Shown here in pieces: positions 34,727 to 44,274 of a stretch of 64,000 bases of DNA. A program made the position numbers and the translations under genes. This DNA is from Tillandsia leiboldiana. Its lineage: Eukaryota > Streptophyta > Magnoliopsida > Poales > Bromeliaceae. Each line of letters opens with the position of its first letter. Positions within the stretch are counted from its first letter, which is position 1. The stretch covers positions 47,183,247 through 47,247,246 of the forward strand of contig CM055065.1 in assembly GCA_029204045.2 (NCBI GenBank). The letters are read 5' to 3'. Under the pieces are notes generated by a model. That model saw nothing but the letters and a program-made list of their open reading frames with translations. It made no database searches and had not been told where the DNA came from.

Positions 34727-34932
34727 AAACACACTGGCTGGAGATACTCCACAGCCGAGACCACCGTCGACCTAAACGGCTCCCAAAACGAAACACCCAA
34801 CTCGCCACGCTAAACACACATGCTGGAGCTACTCCACAGCCGGGACCACCGTCGATCTAAATGGCTCCCAAAATGAAACACCCAACTTGCCACGCTAAAC
34901 ACACAGGCTAGAAGTACTCCACAGCCGGGACC
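34727..34932. repeat. 85-bp tandem repeat, about 2.4 copies
   Basis: Units start at 34727, 34812 and 34897 with AAACACAC(A/T)GCTGG-type text, then CTCCACAGCCGGGACCACCG. Copies are about 90% alike. Other members of this LTR family have one or fewer copies at this place. Confidence 0.75.
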
Positions 34933-36811
34933 GACCCACAACTCAGGGCTAACAAAACTGGTCGGACGACACTCAACGACCCGGGACCACCATCAACCCA
35001 ACGGTTCCCAACAACACTGACCGGAGGATACTTGACGGCCCGGGACCACCGTCTACCCGAACGGCTCCCAACAACACTAACACTGGTCTAAACTCAGCTA
35101 CGAGACTCCACTCAGCCCCCAGGCACGAGTGCAACAAATGTCCCACAATAACCTGACCACTCGGCCCACTACCCGGGCGAGAAAAATCTATGTCCAGAAA
35201 AAGATGCAAAGTGTGGGATGTCTAAAGCATAAAAGAATCTAGCCCAAGTGAAGGTTCTCTACTAGTCTGGTTTCAAACATGCAACATATGACGGGGTGCT
35301 AGGTCAAGTTCCAGTAATAGCATTTAAACATGGGTTATAAACAATATATATAAACCTCTAACCATGTTAAGCATAAAACTGAACCAACAACATAGACAAA
35401 TCATAACATGCTTGCTTCCAATCAAGGTAGTATACTCTAGTCATACATGCTCACAAGCTTAAACAAAATAGAGCAGACATGCATCAATCATATTCTCCAA
35501 CAAGTAAGTGAACATCATCATCTATCATTCTTTTCCACTAGTATAGGATAAACACAATCCATTTTACAACTTACGAGATCTCAAATCCACCAAACATGTA
35601 CAATAAAGTCGAGTAAGCATCAATCCATATGATCTAGGCCATTCCTCATGCTTACATCTCAATCCTAGAGATTGTACATTTAATCATGCATGCTATCAAT
35701 CACAGTGGATAATACTCCCTTAGGTAAGCTTTCATTGATCATAATCATGGATATCTAAATCTTGCAAGTTTTCATTAGGCATACATGAATATCATATCTT
35801 GCAATTTCTCAAAAAAATACCACTTACCAAGCTTACATCTCAACCATATGTTGGTACACTAACATGCATGCATTCTATCAGATAGAATTAGAGAATCGTC
35901 CACCGGTTCTGGAGATGAAGCAACCCACCTGAATCGCTTTCCGCAGGAAAAGCCGAAGTCGGTGAAGTACGCAGTTACCACAATCGAAATCCGCCGAAAC
36001 TGCACCCTCGGTACTCGGTCGCATAAGCCTCTGCTCAAACCAACATCCCAGACAACAACACAATCAATACCCCAAACAACATTTGCTGTTTTGCAAGCCA
36101 GCACAGAAAAGGGGAATTTTGCCTATATGCGGTCCTCTGAAAAATTCAAAAAAATCACGGCTGCGATCCTCGCGACGAGTAGATGCAAATCGAGTATTTA
36201 TACTCCTCGTTCCGACACCTGTAGGCCAAGATACGCACAAAACATCACGGTAAGCCAAATTCTCTCACAATCACAAGTCTGCGAAAATCAGTCCCAAAGA
36301 AGCTGAAACATCACCTTCGAAATGACCTCCAAAAATTCTAATAAAAAAACGGTCGTGTTCCTCTCGAAGCGTATATGTCGATCGAGTCCTCAAACGTCCC
36401 GATCCGATGCCCGTAGGCCGAGAAATCCCAACAATACTCCACCGCTGTCCCACACATCACAGCAGTACAAGGGGTCAAAAGATACCTCGGGAACACCACC
36501 AAAAACTCGAAATAGAGCAACGTAATCAACACGGAAATCGAAGGCGTACCTCTTGTGAACGCACTGCTACAAAAATCGGCTCAAAACTCCACCGGGGTAG
36601 TCCAGGGGACCTAGCGGACTGAAACGCGACGATAGAAGGCAAAATCGAAGGAGTGTCGAAGTACGCCGCGTCGCAGAAAACGCCGATGCCGCGACCTCCA
36701 AAAATCTCAGGAATCCATCAAGTGGTGGAAGAGAGTGAGAGGAAGAACTTCTCTTAAGGGTGCACTCGGAGATACAGCTCAAAAAACCCAGAAAAGGAGA
36801 AGGAGTGGGCC

Positions 36812-36819
36812 TATTTATA
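36812..36819 (-). promoter_or_regulatory. TATA box of solo LTR D
   Basis: CTATAAATAG on the minus strand inside GGGCCTATAAATAGGCCC, a perfect palindrome. Upstream at about 36865 is TTCGGGCGCCCGAA, another palindrome. Confidence 0.7.
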
Positions 36820-37076
36820 GGCCCAACCCGAAAAGGCCCAACAAGCGGATTCGGGCCGAGTTTTCGGGCGCCCGAATCCTTCGGGCGCATGAAATGCGCC
36901 CACACCTCCCATCCGACCAGCGCCCGAATCCACCAGTGTCCGCCACGTCGCCCCCGAACAACGAACAACGGCATCGGCCTACCCAGCCGCGACGCGTGGC
37001 CCGTATCCACGCGCCCGATCCCGCGCGTCAACGCCTAGAGCGCCGCGCCCTCGTGCGCACTGCCGCGCACGCCTCC

Positions 37077-37081
37077 CGAGG
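37077..37081. repeat. TSD of the sirevirus element (CGAGG / CGAGA)
   Basis: CGAGG precedes the left LTR; CGAGA (56415-56419) follows the right LTR. Four of five bases agree. The flanks join into one continuous LTR D, which supports a true TSD with one later mutation. Confidence 0.75.
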
Positions 37082-37381
37082 TGTGGGTTATGAATAATAT
37101 GGATCTGAATAGGGGAAAAACTACCTAGATGGGGGGTGAATAGGTGAAAACAAGAAACACATCAAATCATTGCGTAAAAAAATAACCCAATGCGGAAAAT
37201 AAATAAAGTACGCAGGATTTATGTGGAAAACTCCGTCACAGGAGTAAAAAACCATGGGACCGATAATACAGCGAAATCCACTAAGATTAAACACGTACAA
37301 GGTGATTTACCGTAACCCTACGACTCAACTTTTTTCATACGCTCCTAGTTGATCTTCTCCGCTCGCTCCGAACGCTCCTCG

Positions 37382-37460
37382 AATCCACGATTTGTGTCCC
37401 AACGCCGAATCCACGATTTGTGTCCCAACGCCGAATCCACGATTTGTGTCCCAACGCCGA
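37382..37460. repeat. 26-bp unit, three copies (one in the other LTR)
   Basis: GAATCCACGATTTGTGTCCC followed by AACGCC is repeated three times head to tail. The 5' LTR (55433-55460) has one copy, so expansion happened after insertion or during reverse transcription. Confidence 0.88.
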
Positions 37461-37960
37461 ATCCACGACGTTCAACGTCGAATCTACGACGTCCAACCGA
37501 ATCCACGCTCTTCACCAATGCGGCACGTCTCGATCACATGAACGCGCCTCGCTCCGAATCCACGAGAGCGGTAACACCTTGAATCCACAAGGCCACGCGA
37601 ATCCTCATGCCGTTTTTTGGGAAAATCGTTGTTTTGATTATTGGTGGTGATTCTCCGAATACTTAGATCAATGATAAACAAGAAATACTATCTAAGTATT
37701 CTTCAATTTGATTCTACAAGAAATAGGAGTTTTGAAACCCTAGAATCAAATTGAATAATATAGATGAAAAAACATGAATTTAATCGTGTTTTCCTTTCTT
37801 CTCTATATTTACGGATTTTTCTTTTTCTTAAAAGAAAATATTTTTCAAGAAATCAAAAATCACTTTTTACGATGAATAAAATGTCTATTTATAGATTAGA
37901 GACCCGTGGAAAGAGATAAGCATCAAAAACTTCCAAAACAGAATTTTTCCCGCACGGCGG

Positions 37961-38184
37961 TCCGGACTGGATTAAGTCTGATCCGGACTGTTGTCAATTT
38001 TCAGAAGATTTTCTGAAAAACGTAGTTCGGGGTCCGGACTGAAACAGGGGAGGTCCGGACTGTTCATGCAATTTTTGCAGAATTTAAGGTTCGGGGTCTG
38101 GACTGAAACAGGGGTGGTCCGGACTGGAAAAATTGCATTAACCAAACCATGTTCGTGGTCAAGACTGGACGTGGCTGGTCCGGA
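37961..38184. promoter_or_regulatory. Array of GTCCGGAC palindromes in the sirevirus LTR
   Basis: TCCGGACTG or TCCGGACT occurs at 37961, 37982, 38033, 38054 and 38118, and a decayed site at 38179. The 5' LTR has the equivalent array (55965-56185). More sites occur in the element's non-coding 3' part (41105-41195). CpG-rich CCGGAC palindromic repeats are a known hallmark of sirevirus LTRs. Confidence 0.75.
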
Positions 38185-38414
38185 TCCTGAACTTCCTAAA
38201 AGTCCAGTTTTTGATTTTTATGCATCAAAACATATTCCAAGTGTTTCTAAACTACACAAATGTATTCGGATCACCAAAATTATTTAGTTAAACGTACATT
38301 GATCAATCCGAATCCATTTTTCTTGAGATTGATGTAATTGATCCACAATTATTCATCTTCAATCTTCAAGACTTATACCACTTCACGAAATACGCCAAAA
38401 CAAAATCCTTAACA

Positions 38415-38427
38415 ATCACCCCTTTTG
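38415..38427 (-). other. Polypurine tract adjacent to the sirevirus 3' LTR
   Basis: CAAAAGGGGTGAT on the minus strand directly before TGTTAAGGATTTTG. Further G-rich tracts lie upstream at 38956-38970 (AAAAAGGGGGAGAGA), 40449-40459 and 41775-41790 (TTGAGGGGGAGTATT). Confidence 0.7.
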
Positions 38428-39192
38428 GCGGTTTCGTGACAAAACAAAAATTCACTTAAAAATTCAAAAAGATATTTTTGTTGATATCACCATACAACAA
38501 AAATTTACATGTATGATCCAAATAAAAATGAATACAAGAGATAAACTCCTAAAACAAACTCTAGGCTTAGACATTTGTGCTCTCTGGAAAAGAAATAATT
38601 CTTGACAAAAGAAATCGTTAGATACCTCAAGAATTTAAACATTCAATAATCAATCAGAGAGATAGAGTTTATACTCACCATGACATTAATTATTAGATAT
38701 GTATGAAAATTTAGCAAACAAAGATTCACATATCCCTAATCATTAAAATCCAAATGTCATGTCAAAACAATTAACAAGTTAGAAAATATGTCAGTTATCA
38801 AGCAACTTGTTAGTAAAATTACATGCCCAAATAGTTAGTCAAATAGTTAGTCGGGGCATGATCAAGTTCAACTTAGAACTTACTTACCTTCACGTTCAAA
38901 GTTTTCAAAGTTCAAGTTCTCAAGTTCTCTCCAATCCAAACATTCAAGTATAGTGTCTCTCCCCCTTTTTGTCATAGAAAAAGCCAAAATCAAAAGGAGG
39001 GTAAAGTAAAGTTCACAAAGATTAAAAAAAAAAATTAAAACCTGCAAGAGAAGACATTAGAACAAAACAAAATGAAAACTTAAGAAAAAAACATCAATCA
39101 GTGTCATTTTCATCCGAACTGCTGCATCCAAGTTTGTGAAAAATCTTCTTAACCAATTTGGCAAGAGATTTGTGTTTCTTCTTCAAGTCAAC
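38428..39192 (-). other. Non-coding 3' region between extra ORF and 3' LTR
   Basis: AT-rich, no frame. It holds a second polypurine tract at 38956-38970. Multiple such tracts are typical of sireviruses. Confidence 0.55.
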
Positions 39193-40512
39193 TTAGTCGG
39201 CAGAAATTTGAACCATGTCTGTAGAGATCTTAGTTATTTCATCTGACATGCGTTCTTGTTCAGATGATAGTCGTTGCTGTTCTTTATAGATTGACGTCAC
39301 AGAAGCTTCATCCTCTGAAGTAGAAGCTGGTATTGCTGCTCTTGCTGTTGCCGTTGTTACTTGCTGTGCTGAGGTTCTCTTGCTCCTTGGAGGGGTTGGG
39401 CTCTCATCTGGTTTACTTGAGAATGACTTCACAATGGTAGTGTCATTGATCGATCCCAGACTATGCATGTAAGTTGATGAACGAATATCGACATCAAACT
39501 TTCTGAAAATCTGCATAATAATCAGTGGGAATGGAAGTCGCTCAGTCGGATATGCATTCTCCACATATCTAGCCATCCGCGACCAAATGAGATAAGAAAT
39601 ATTGAAATTTGATCCCAACAAAGCTTCGGGATGTCCAAGGAGATATAGAAACAACATTCTATCCCAACGGAGAACCTTAGTTTGCATATTTGGTAAGATG
39701 TTGTAGTAAACAATAAAGTTCAAAAATCTATACTCCGGTCGAAGTTCTTTTGAAATAACCGAATTTCTCGCTGACCGGGTATCAGGCAAGTAGATTCCAT
39801 CAACAACCGTCCTCCAGGTTGTATTGGACATGACATGTCCCTTCAAATAATGAATCCCTTTGACTTGGGCATTCATTCCTAGCACTTCTTCAATCAGTTG
39901 AGGCATGATCTTGAGGTTGACATTCCGAACTATTGTAACAAATTCTTTGGGTCCGTCCTCATGATCTTGAAGCTGCGTAGCACACAAATAAAAAGTCCTC
40001 ACAGGATGAAGACAATATCCTGAAGTTTTCGAAAAATTACAGATTTGTGCAAGTCCAGCTTGATCAAACAGTGTTCCAAACACTCTTGAGCGTTCTTTGA
40101 GAGCTGCGACATTTACATGTCTCTCACCGATACATTCGCGCTTCTCAAAGTCCTTCATTCTGTCAGTGTTAATATGAACAAAATCTCGTGGAGGCGGCTC
40201 ACTTGCCAGTGACTCATCAATCTCTATTCCACGAGCTCTCCCTTTCCTCTTTGCAACACTCTTTCTCTTCATGGACATAGGTGTTTGTTGCATTGGAGCT
40301 TTTCCTTTTTCAGCAGCTGTAGGCGGAGTCTTCGCCTTCGAAGAAGCAGGGGCTTTCCCTTTTTCTGCTGCTGCAACCAATGCTGCTGTTTCCTCAAGGA
40401 CTTTATCCCAGCCCTCTGATTCTGTATCTGACTCGTCAAGAGAAACATACTCCCCTTCAGCTTAAGTTTTTCTTGTCCTCTTCAGCTTGTTCGATGCCCA
40501 AGTGTCAACCAT
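39193..40512 (-). CDS. Extra sirevirus ORF: 'putative plant transposon protein' domain, one in-frame stop
   Basis: An open frame of 395 codons (39193-40380) that extends open to a TAA at 40462-40464; 16 codons further upstream, in the same frame, is an ATG (40510-40512). The open part has no ATG until residue 30 of the 395. Layout: basic Lys/Pro/Ala N-terminus with an NLS-like KRKSVAKRKGRARG (39-52), a globular core (about 65-305) with the pattern F.TLFDQAGLAQIC...GYC.HPVR.FY, and a Ser/Thr-rich tail with a short heptad-like helix (365-392). The core resembles the Pfam 'putative plant transposon protein' family (PF20167 as I recall it). No signal peptide or membrane segment is seen, so it is not an envelope protein. 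Function unknown; position after pol matches the accessory ORF of some sireviruses. Start uncertain. Confidence 0.7.
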
Positions 40513-42107
40513 TGCCGCGATGAGCACAAGAATCCAGCCAAAGATTATCTTGCCAGATTGTTAGAAACAGTCACCTGTGAGCAAGAACTCAAGGAACATG
40601 AAAAAATTATTTAATTTTCAAAAATTTTATAAAACATACCCAAACAATCCTTATCATGTATAGAGACTAGGAATCAATCTAGTTTTGCAAAAAGAATTTT
40701 AAAAATAGATCAATCACATGATTTTCGAAAATTTCCAAATTTTGCCCTAAAACCGAATTTTTAGAAATCGAAGCCCAAAAATTCGTTAATCAAATGAATA
40801 CAAGGCATAGAAACAAAACTAATGTGTCCAGAGTTCTTATTTCAAAAGAAATTTGACCAAAAACCCTTTAAAAATGAATTCATAGCATGAAATCCACTCA
40901 CGTTTTGAAGAACAATAGCAAAACAGTGAAAAACGGAGGTTTTGATCAAAAGAACTTACTTGGATCGAAAGAAAATGAGTTGCAAAAGATCCAAAACCCT
41001 CTTGATTCTAGTGAGAGAAACTCTAGGAAGCTAGAAACAAAAGTTTAGAAAAAATAGAAATAAAAAAAACCTTTCGTTTTCATTAAAACCTAGCCGCGGT
41101 CCGGATCAGGTTGGAATCCAGTTCAGATCGGCTACCCGCAGAGAAATCCCAACATTCGGGATCCGGACTGAGTCCATCCAGTCCGGACTGCCTGCAACTT
41201 TTTCTCCAGAAAAATTTGTAAAAATTTCAGAAAATCCAGAAAAAGTATGTAAGCATTCTTGCATATCAACTTTAAACAAAAAGTATCGTTTCACATAAAA
41301 AGAAATAGATTATACTAAATCTATCATTAATACTCAAATTATGAAACGAAAATTTATAAAAGTTATATCCTCTAAAGTTGAGCAAGTTCAAAACATCAAT
41401 CACGATCTAATGAGTAACGTGTTTATCAAATCATCAATTGAATAAAGAAAATGAAGGCACAAAGATCGATAGATGTTTGACATCCCAAATAAATTAGATA
41501 ATGTATCTAGTCAATATATCTAGGGAAGTGGCTCCTTAAGCATCTTTCAATTTGAAATCCCACCTTATACCAACCTTGAAATTCGACAAAGTCAAGTATT
41601 CCAAAAAATATTTTATCTAATAAACAAGAAACACCATGCTTGGTAAACATGTGGTAGCTGCACACAGTACTCGGACGACCGAGGTGGTAGCTCTTTCCTC
41701 CATGTGGTGGTATTTTTCATACTCTACTAGGGATGTAACTCTTTCCACATCTTTTGAGCATGAAACTTTAAATAATACTCCCCCTCAATTGGCTATCAAT
41801 TATGTAAAATATTAAGTATTCAACCAACCATTGATCTCATGTTCATACTTAACTCAATTATCAAATAAGATAAAAACTATACCAAGAGATTATTGAGAGA
41901 GGAATTGACTTTGATCAATTAAAGATGAAATAATTGATATAAATGATCATTGCATCAAATGTATTATAATGATATTCAAATCATAATAGATTTCTCAAAA
42001 TATGAAAAGATGCAATTAAAGTCAATTTAACAAATGCTCAGTTAATGTTCTATATACAAACACAAAACACAAAACAAAACCTAACCTAAGCAATGGTTCA
42101 AAATTTG
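40513..42107 (-). other. Non-coding stretch between RNase H and the extra ORF
   Basis: AT-rich, without a long frame. It contains a classic copia polypurine tract (41775-41790) about 320 bp after the RNase H stop, and TCCGGACT-like sites at 41100-41195 shared with the LTR. This looks like a second LTR-proximal module to which the extra ORF was added. Confidence 0.55.
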
Positions 42108-43967
42108 TTATTTCAAAGAAAGCATTCCAATTACTTTTCGCAAATGAATAAAACGTTTTTGATCCAAAGGTTTTGTCAAAATATCAGCTAATTGATCTTC
42201 AGTTGAAACATAAGAGATTTGTAAAGTAATTGATTCAACTAGCTCTCTAAGAAAATGATATCTAAGTTCTATGTGTTTTATCCTTGAGTGCAACACAGGA
42301 TTTTTTGAAATGTTAATGGCACTAGTGTTGTCACAAAGTAATGTTACCGAGGTCGCCGGGATGCGAAAGTCACTCAATACACTCTTCATCCAAATCAATT
42401 GAGTTACACAACTTCCCGCTGAAATGTATTCCGCTTCGGCAGTAGAGAGAGCAATGCAGTTTTGCTTCTTACTATGCCATGCAACAAGACAATGGCCAAG
42501 GTAAAAGCATGCACCACTCGTGCTCTTTCGATCATCCACTGATCTAGCCCAATCGGCATCCGAATATCCTATTATATCAAGAGATGTGCCCATAGGATAC
42601 CAAATTCCAAAATTCAATGAACCTTTGATGTACCAGATGATCCTTTTCACTGCTTTCAGGTGAATTTCCTTCGATACTGATTGATATCTCGCACAAATCC
42701 CAACACTGAAGGCAATGTCCGGGCGACTAGCCGTAAGGTAAAGTAAACTTCCAATCATGCTTCGGTAAAGTTTCTCGTCTACTTTTTCTCCGTGAGATTC
42801 ACATCTAAGTCCCTTATTGCTAGTTCCCATGGGAGTCGGAAAGTATTTAGAATCTTCTATTCCAAATTTCTTGACCAACTCCTTCGCATACTTGGATTGA
42901 CACAAATTAATGCCCTCTTCAGTTTGCTTAACTTGCAATCCAAGAAAATATATCAACTCGCCCATCATGGACATCTCAAATTCGCTTTCCATTATTTCGG
43001 CGAATTTTGAAGCATCATTATTCCTTGTAGCACCAAATACAATGTCGTCCACATAGATTTGTGCTACAATGAAGTTGTCTTGAAAGTAGTTCACAAAGAG
43101 TGTCCGATCGGCTCCCCTTCGAGTATAGCCCTTTTCCAAAAGGTGCTTTGTCAGTCTTTCGTACCATGCTCGCGGTGCTTGTTTTAGACCGTAAAGAGCC
43201 TTTTTCAATCGAAAAACATGATTTGGAAGTTTATGATCAATGAAACCTTTCGGTTGAGCAACATAAACTTCTTCGTTTAGAAAACCATTTAAAAACGCAC
43301 TCTTAACGTCTATTTGAAAAAGTTTTATTTTAAAATGACAAGCTATAGCAAATAAGATACGAATAGACTCGAGACGGGCTACCGGGGCATAAGTTTCATC
43401 AAAGTCTATACCTTCAACTTGTGAATAGCCTTGAGCAACTAATCGTGCTTTGTTCCGAATAACAGTACCTTCTTCATTTTTCTTGTTCTTGAAAATCCAT
43501 TTAGTACCGATGATATTTTGTTGCTTCGGGGGCTTCGTTAATTCCCAGACTTTGTTCTTTTCAAATTGATTAAGCTCTTCTTGCATAGCTTCTATCCAGT
43601 AGTCATCCTGAAGAGCTTCATCAATATTCCTTGGTTCTACCATGGAGACGTAGCATGCGACTCCACATTCCAATTGTCTCCGAGTTCTTACTCCTTCTTG
43701 AGGATCTCCAATGATATTAGATCCATGATGGTCCTTGGAGATTCGAAGCGTTTGAGGTAATGGAGTACTCGGGAGAATTTGTGATGATTCCTGCACATTG
43801 GATGAACTAGAAGAACCATGAGATGCATCAAAATTTTCAGAAGACTTATCATGCAAAGATGCAATATCATTAGCAGGAGATTCATCATCAAGAGACATAT
43901 CAAGAGTAGATTTATCAGAAGACAAATGAGAAGCTTCATCTACTTTAACATTAATTGATTCTATCAT
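42108..43967 (-). CDS. pol: Ty1/copia reverse transcriptase and RNase H
   Basis: 619 codons open without interruption. It copies element RNA into DNA in the virus-like particle. RT (about 115-375): palm aspartate in FQIDVKSAFLNG (D220), LYGLKQAPRAWYERL (258-272), catalytic YVDD (305-308). Connection and RNase H (about 400-605): GYSDADWA (D470), ALSTAEAEY (E511/E513), LCDNTSA (D546) and a C-terminal LADILTKPL. All expected active-site residues are present. The N-terminal 100 residues (Ser/Asp-rich) are the integrase-RT linker; the Met start is internal to pol, so the real protein is a proteolytic product. The motifs fit the sirevirus (Maximus/SIRE) lineage, by resemblance only. Confidence 0.93.
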   Translation of the reverse strand: MIESINVKVDEASHLSSDKSTLDMSLDDESPANDIASLHDKSSENFDASHGSSSSSNVQESSQILPSTPLPQTLRISKDHHGSNIIGDPQEGVRTRRQLECGVACYVSMVEPRNIDEALQDDYWIEAMQEELNQFEKNKVWELTKPPKQQNIIGTKWIFKNKKNEEGTVIRNKARLVAQGYSQVEGIDFDETYAPVARLESIRILFAIACHFKIKLFQIDVKSAFLNGFLNEEVYVAQPKGFIDHKLPNHVFRLKKALYGLKQAPRAWYERLTKHLLEKGYTRRGADRTLFVNYFQDNFIVAQIYVDDIVFGATRNNDASKFAEIMESEFEMSMMGELIYFLGLQVKQTEEGINLCQSKYAKELVKKFGIEDSKYFPTPMGTSNKGLRCESHGEKVDEKLYRSMIGSLLYLTASRPDIAFSVGICARYQSVSKEIHLKAVKRIIWYIKGSLNFGIWYPMGTSLDIIGYSDADWARSVDDRKSTSGACFYLGHCLVAWHSKKQNCIALSTAEAEYISAGSCVTQLIWMKSVLSDFRIPATSVTLLCDNTSAINISKNPVLHSRIKHIELRYHFLRELVESITLQISYVSTEDQLADILTKPLDQKRFIHLRKVIGMLSLK

Positions 43968-44274
43968 CGTCTTCGATTCAAGATTGTATACTCGATATGC
44001 TCTACTGTTTGAAGAATAACCTATAAAATTTCCTTCATCACTTCGAAAGTCGAATTTTTCAAGATTTTTTCGATCGCGTAAAATGTAACAGCGACTCCCG
44101 AAGATACGAAAATACTTGATATTAGGTTTTCTACTAAACCATAGCTCTATGGGGTATTCAAAGTACCCGGGCGTAAATAGATGCGATTGATCACATAGAC
44201 CGCGGTGTTAATTACTTCAGCCCAAAAATATAAAGGGAGTTTCCGGCTATGAAGCATAACACGCGCAATCTTTT
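43968..44274 (-). pseudogene. Copia integrase C-terminal region, frameshifted
   Basis: From 44274 the frame reads ARVMLHSRKLPLYFWAEV and continues AVYVINRI to a stop at 44147, typical of copia integrase just after the catalytic Glu. A one-base frame slip near 44149 shifts the rest (ELWFSRKPNIKYFRIFG and FIGYSSNSRAYRVYN) into the RT frame. Solo LTR L1 cuts the upstream side at 44275. Confidence 0.8.
44270..44274. repeat. TSD of solo LTR L1 (CTTTT)
   Basis: CTTTT before TGTGATTACC (44275) recurs at 47855-47859 after CGTGACA. Exact match; on excision of L1 the integrase reading continues across. Confidence 0.92.

Larger units (their letters stand above)
33586..37081 (-). mobile_element. Solo LTR D, left part
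   Basis: It begins TGTCACGCCCCAGGGTCG, the complement of the N2-family terminus. The right part is 56415-56988, after the sirevirus. Together they make an LTR of about 4.07 kb, the same size as the undeleted N2 LTR. No PBS, PPT or interior is present. TATA lies at 36812. Spacing and motifs match the N2 family, more diverged. Confidence 0.85.
37082..38414 (-). mobile_element. 3' LTR of the sirevirus (1333 bp)
   Basis: TGTGGGTTATGAATA...AATCCTTAACA ends match the 5' LTR. It is 53 bp longer because a 26-bp unit (core ATCCACGATTTGTGTCCC, 37382-37460) occurs three times instead of once. Substitutions are a few percent in the stretches I compared. Five TCCGGACT sites lie at 37961-38125. Confidence 0.92.

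Noticed and set aside
39193..40380. Envelope-like glycoprotein after pol
   Set aside because: No signal peptide, no transmembrane segment, basic and NLS-like N-terminus; fits the plant transposon-protein domain instead.
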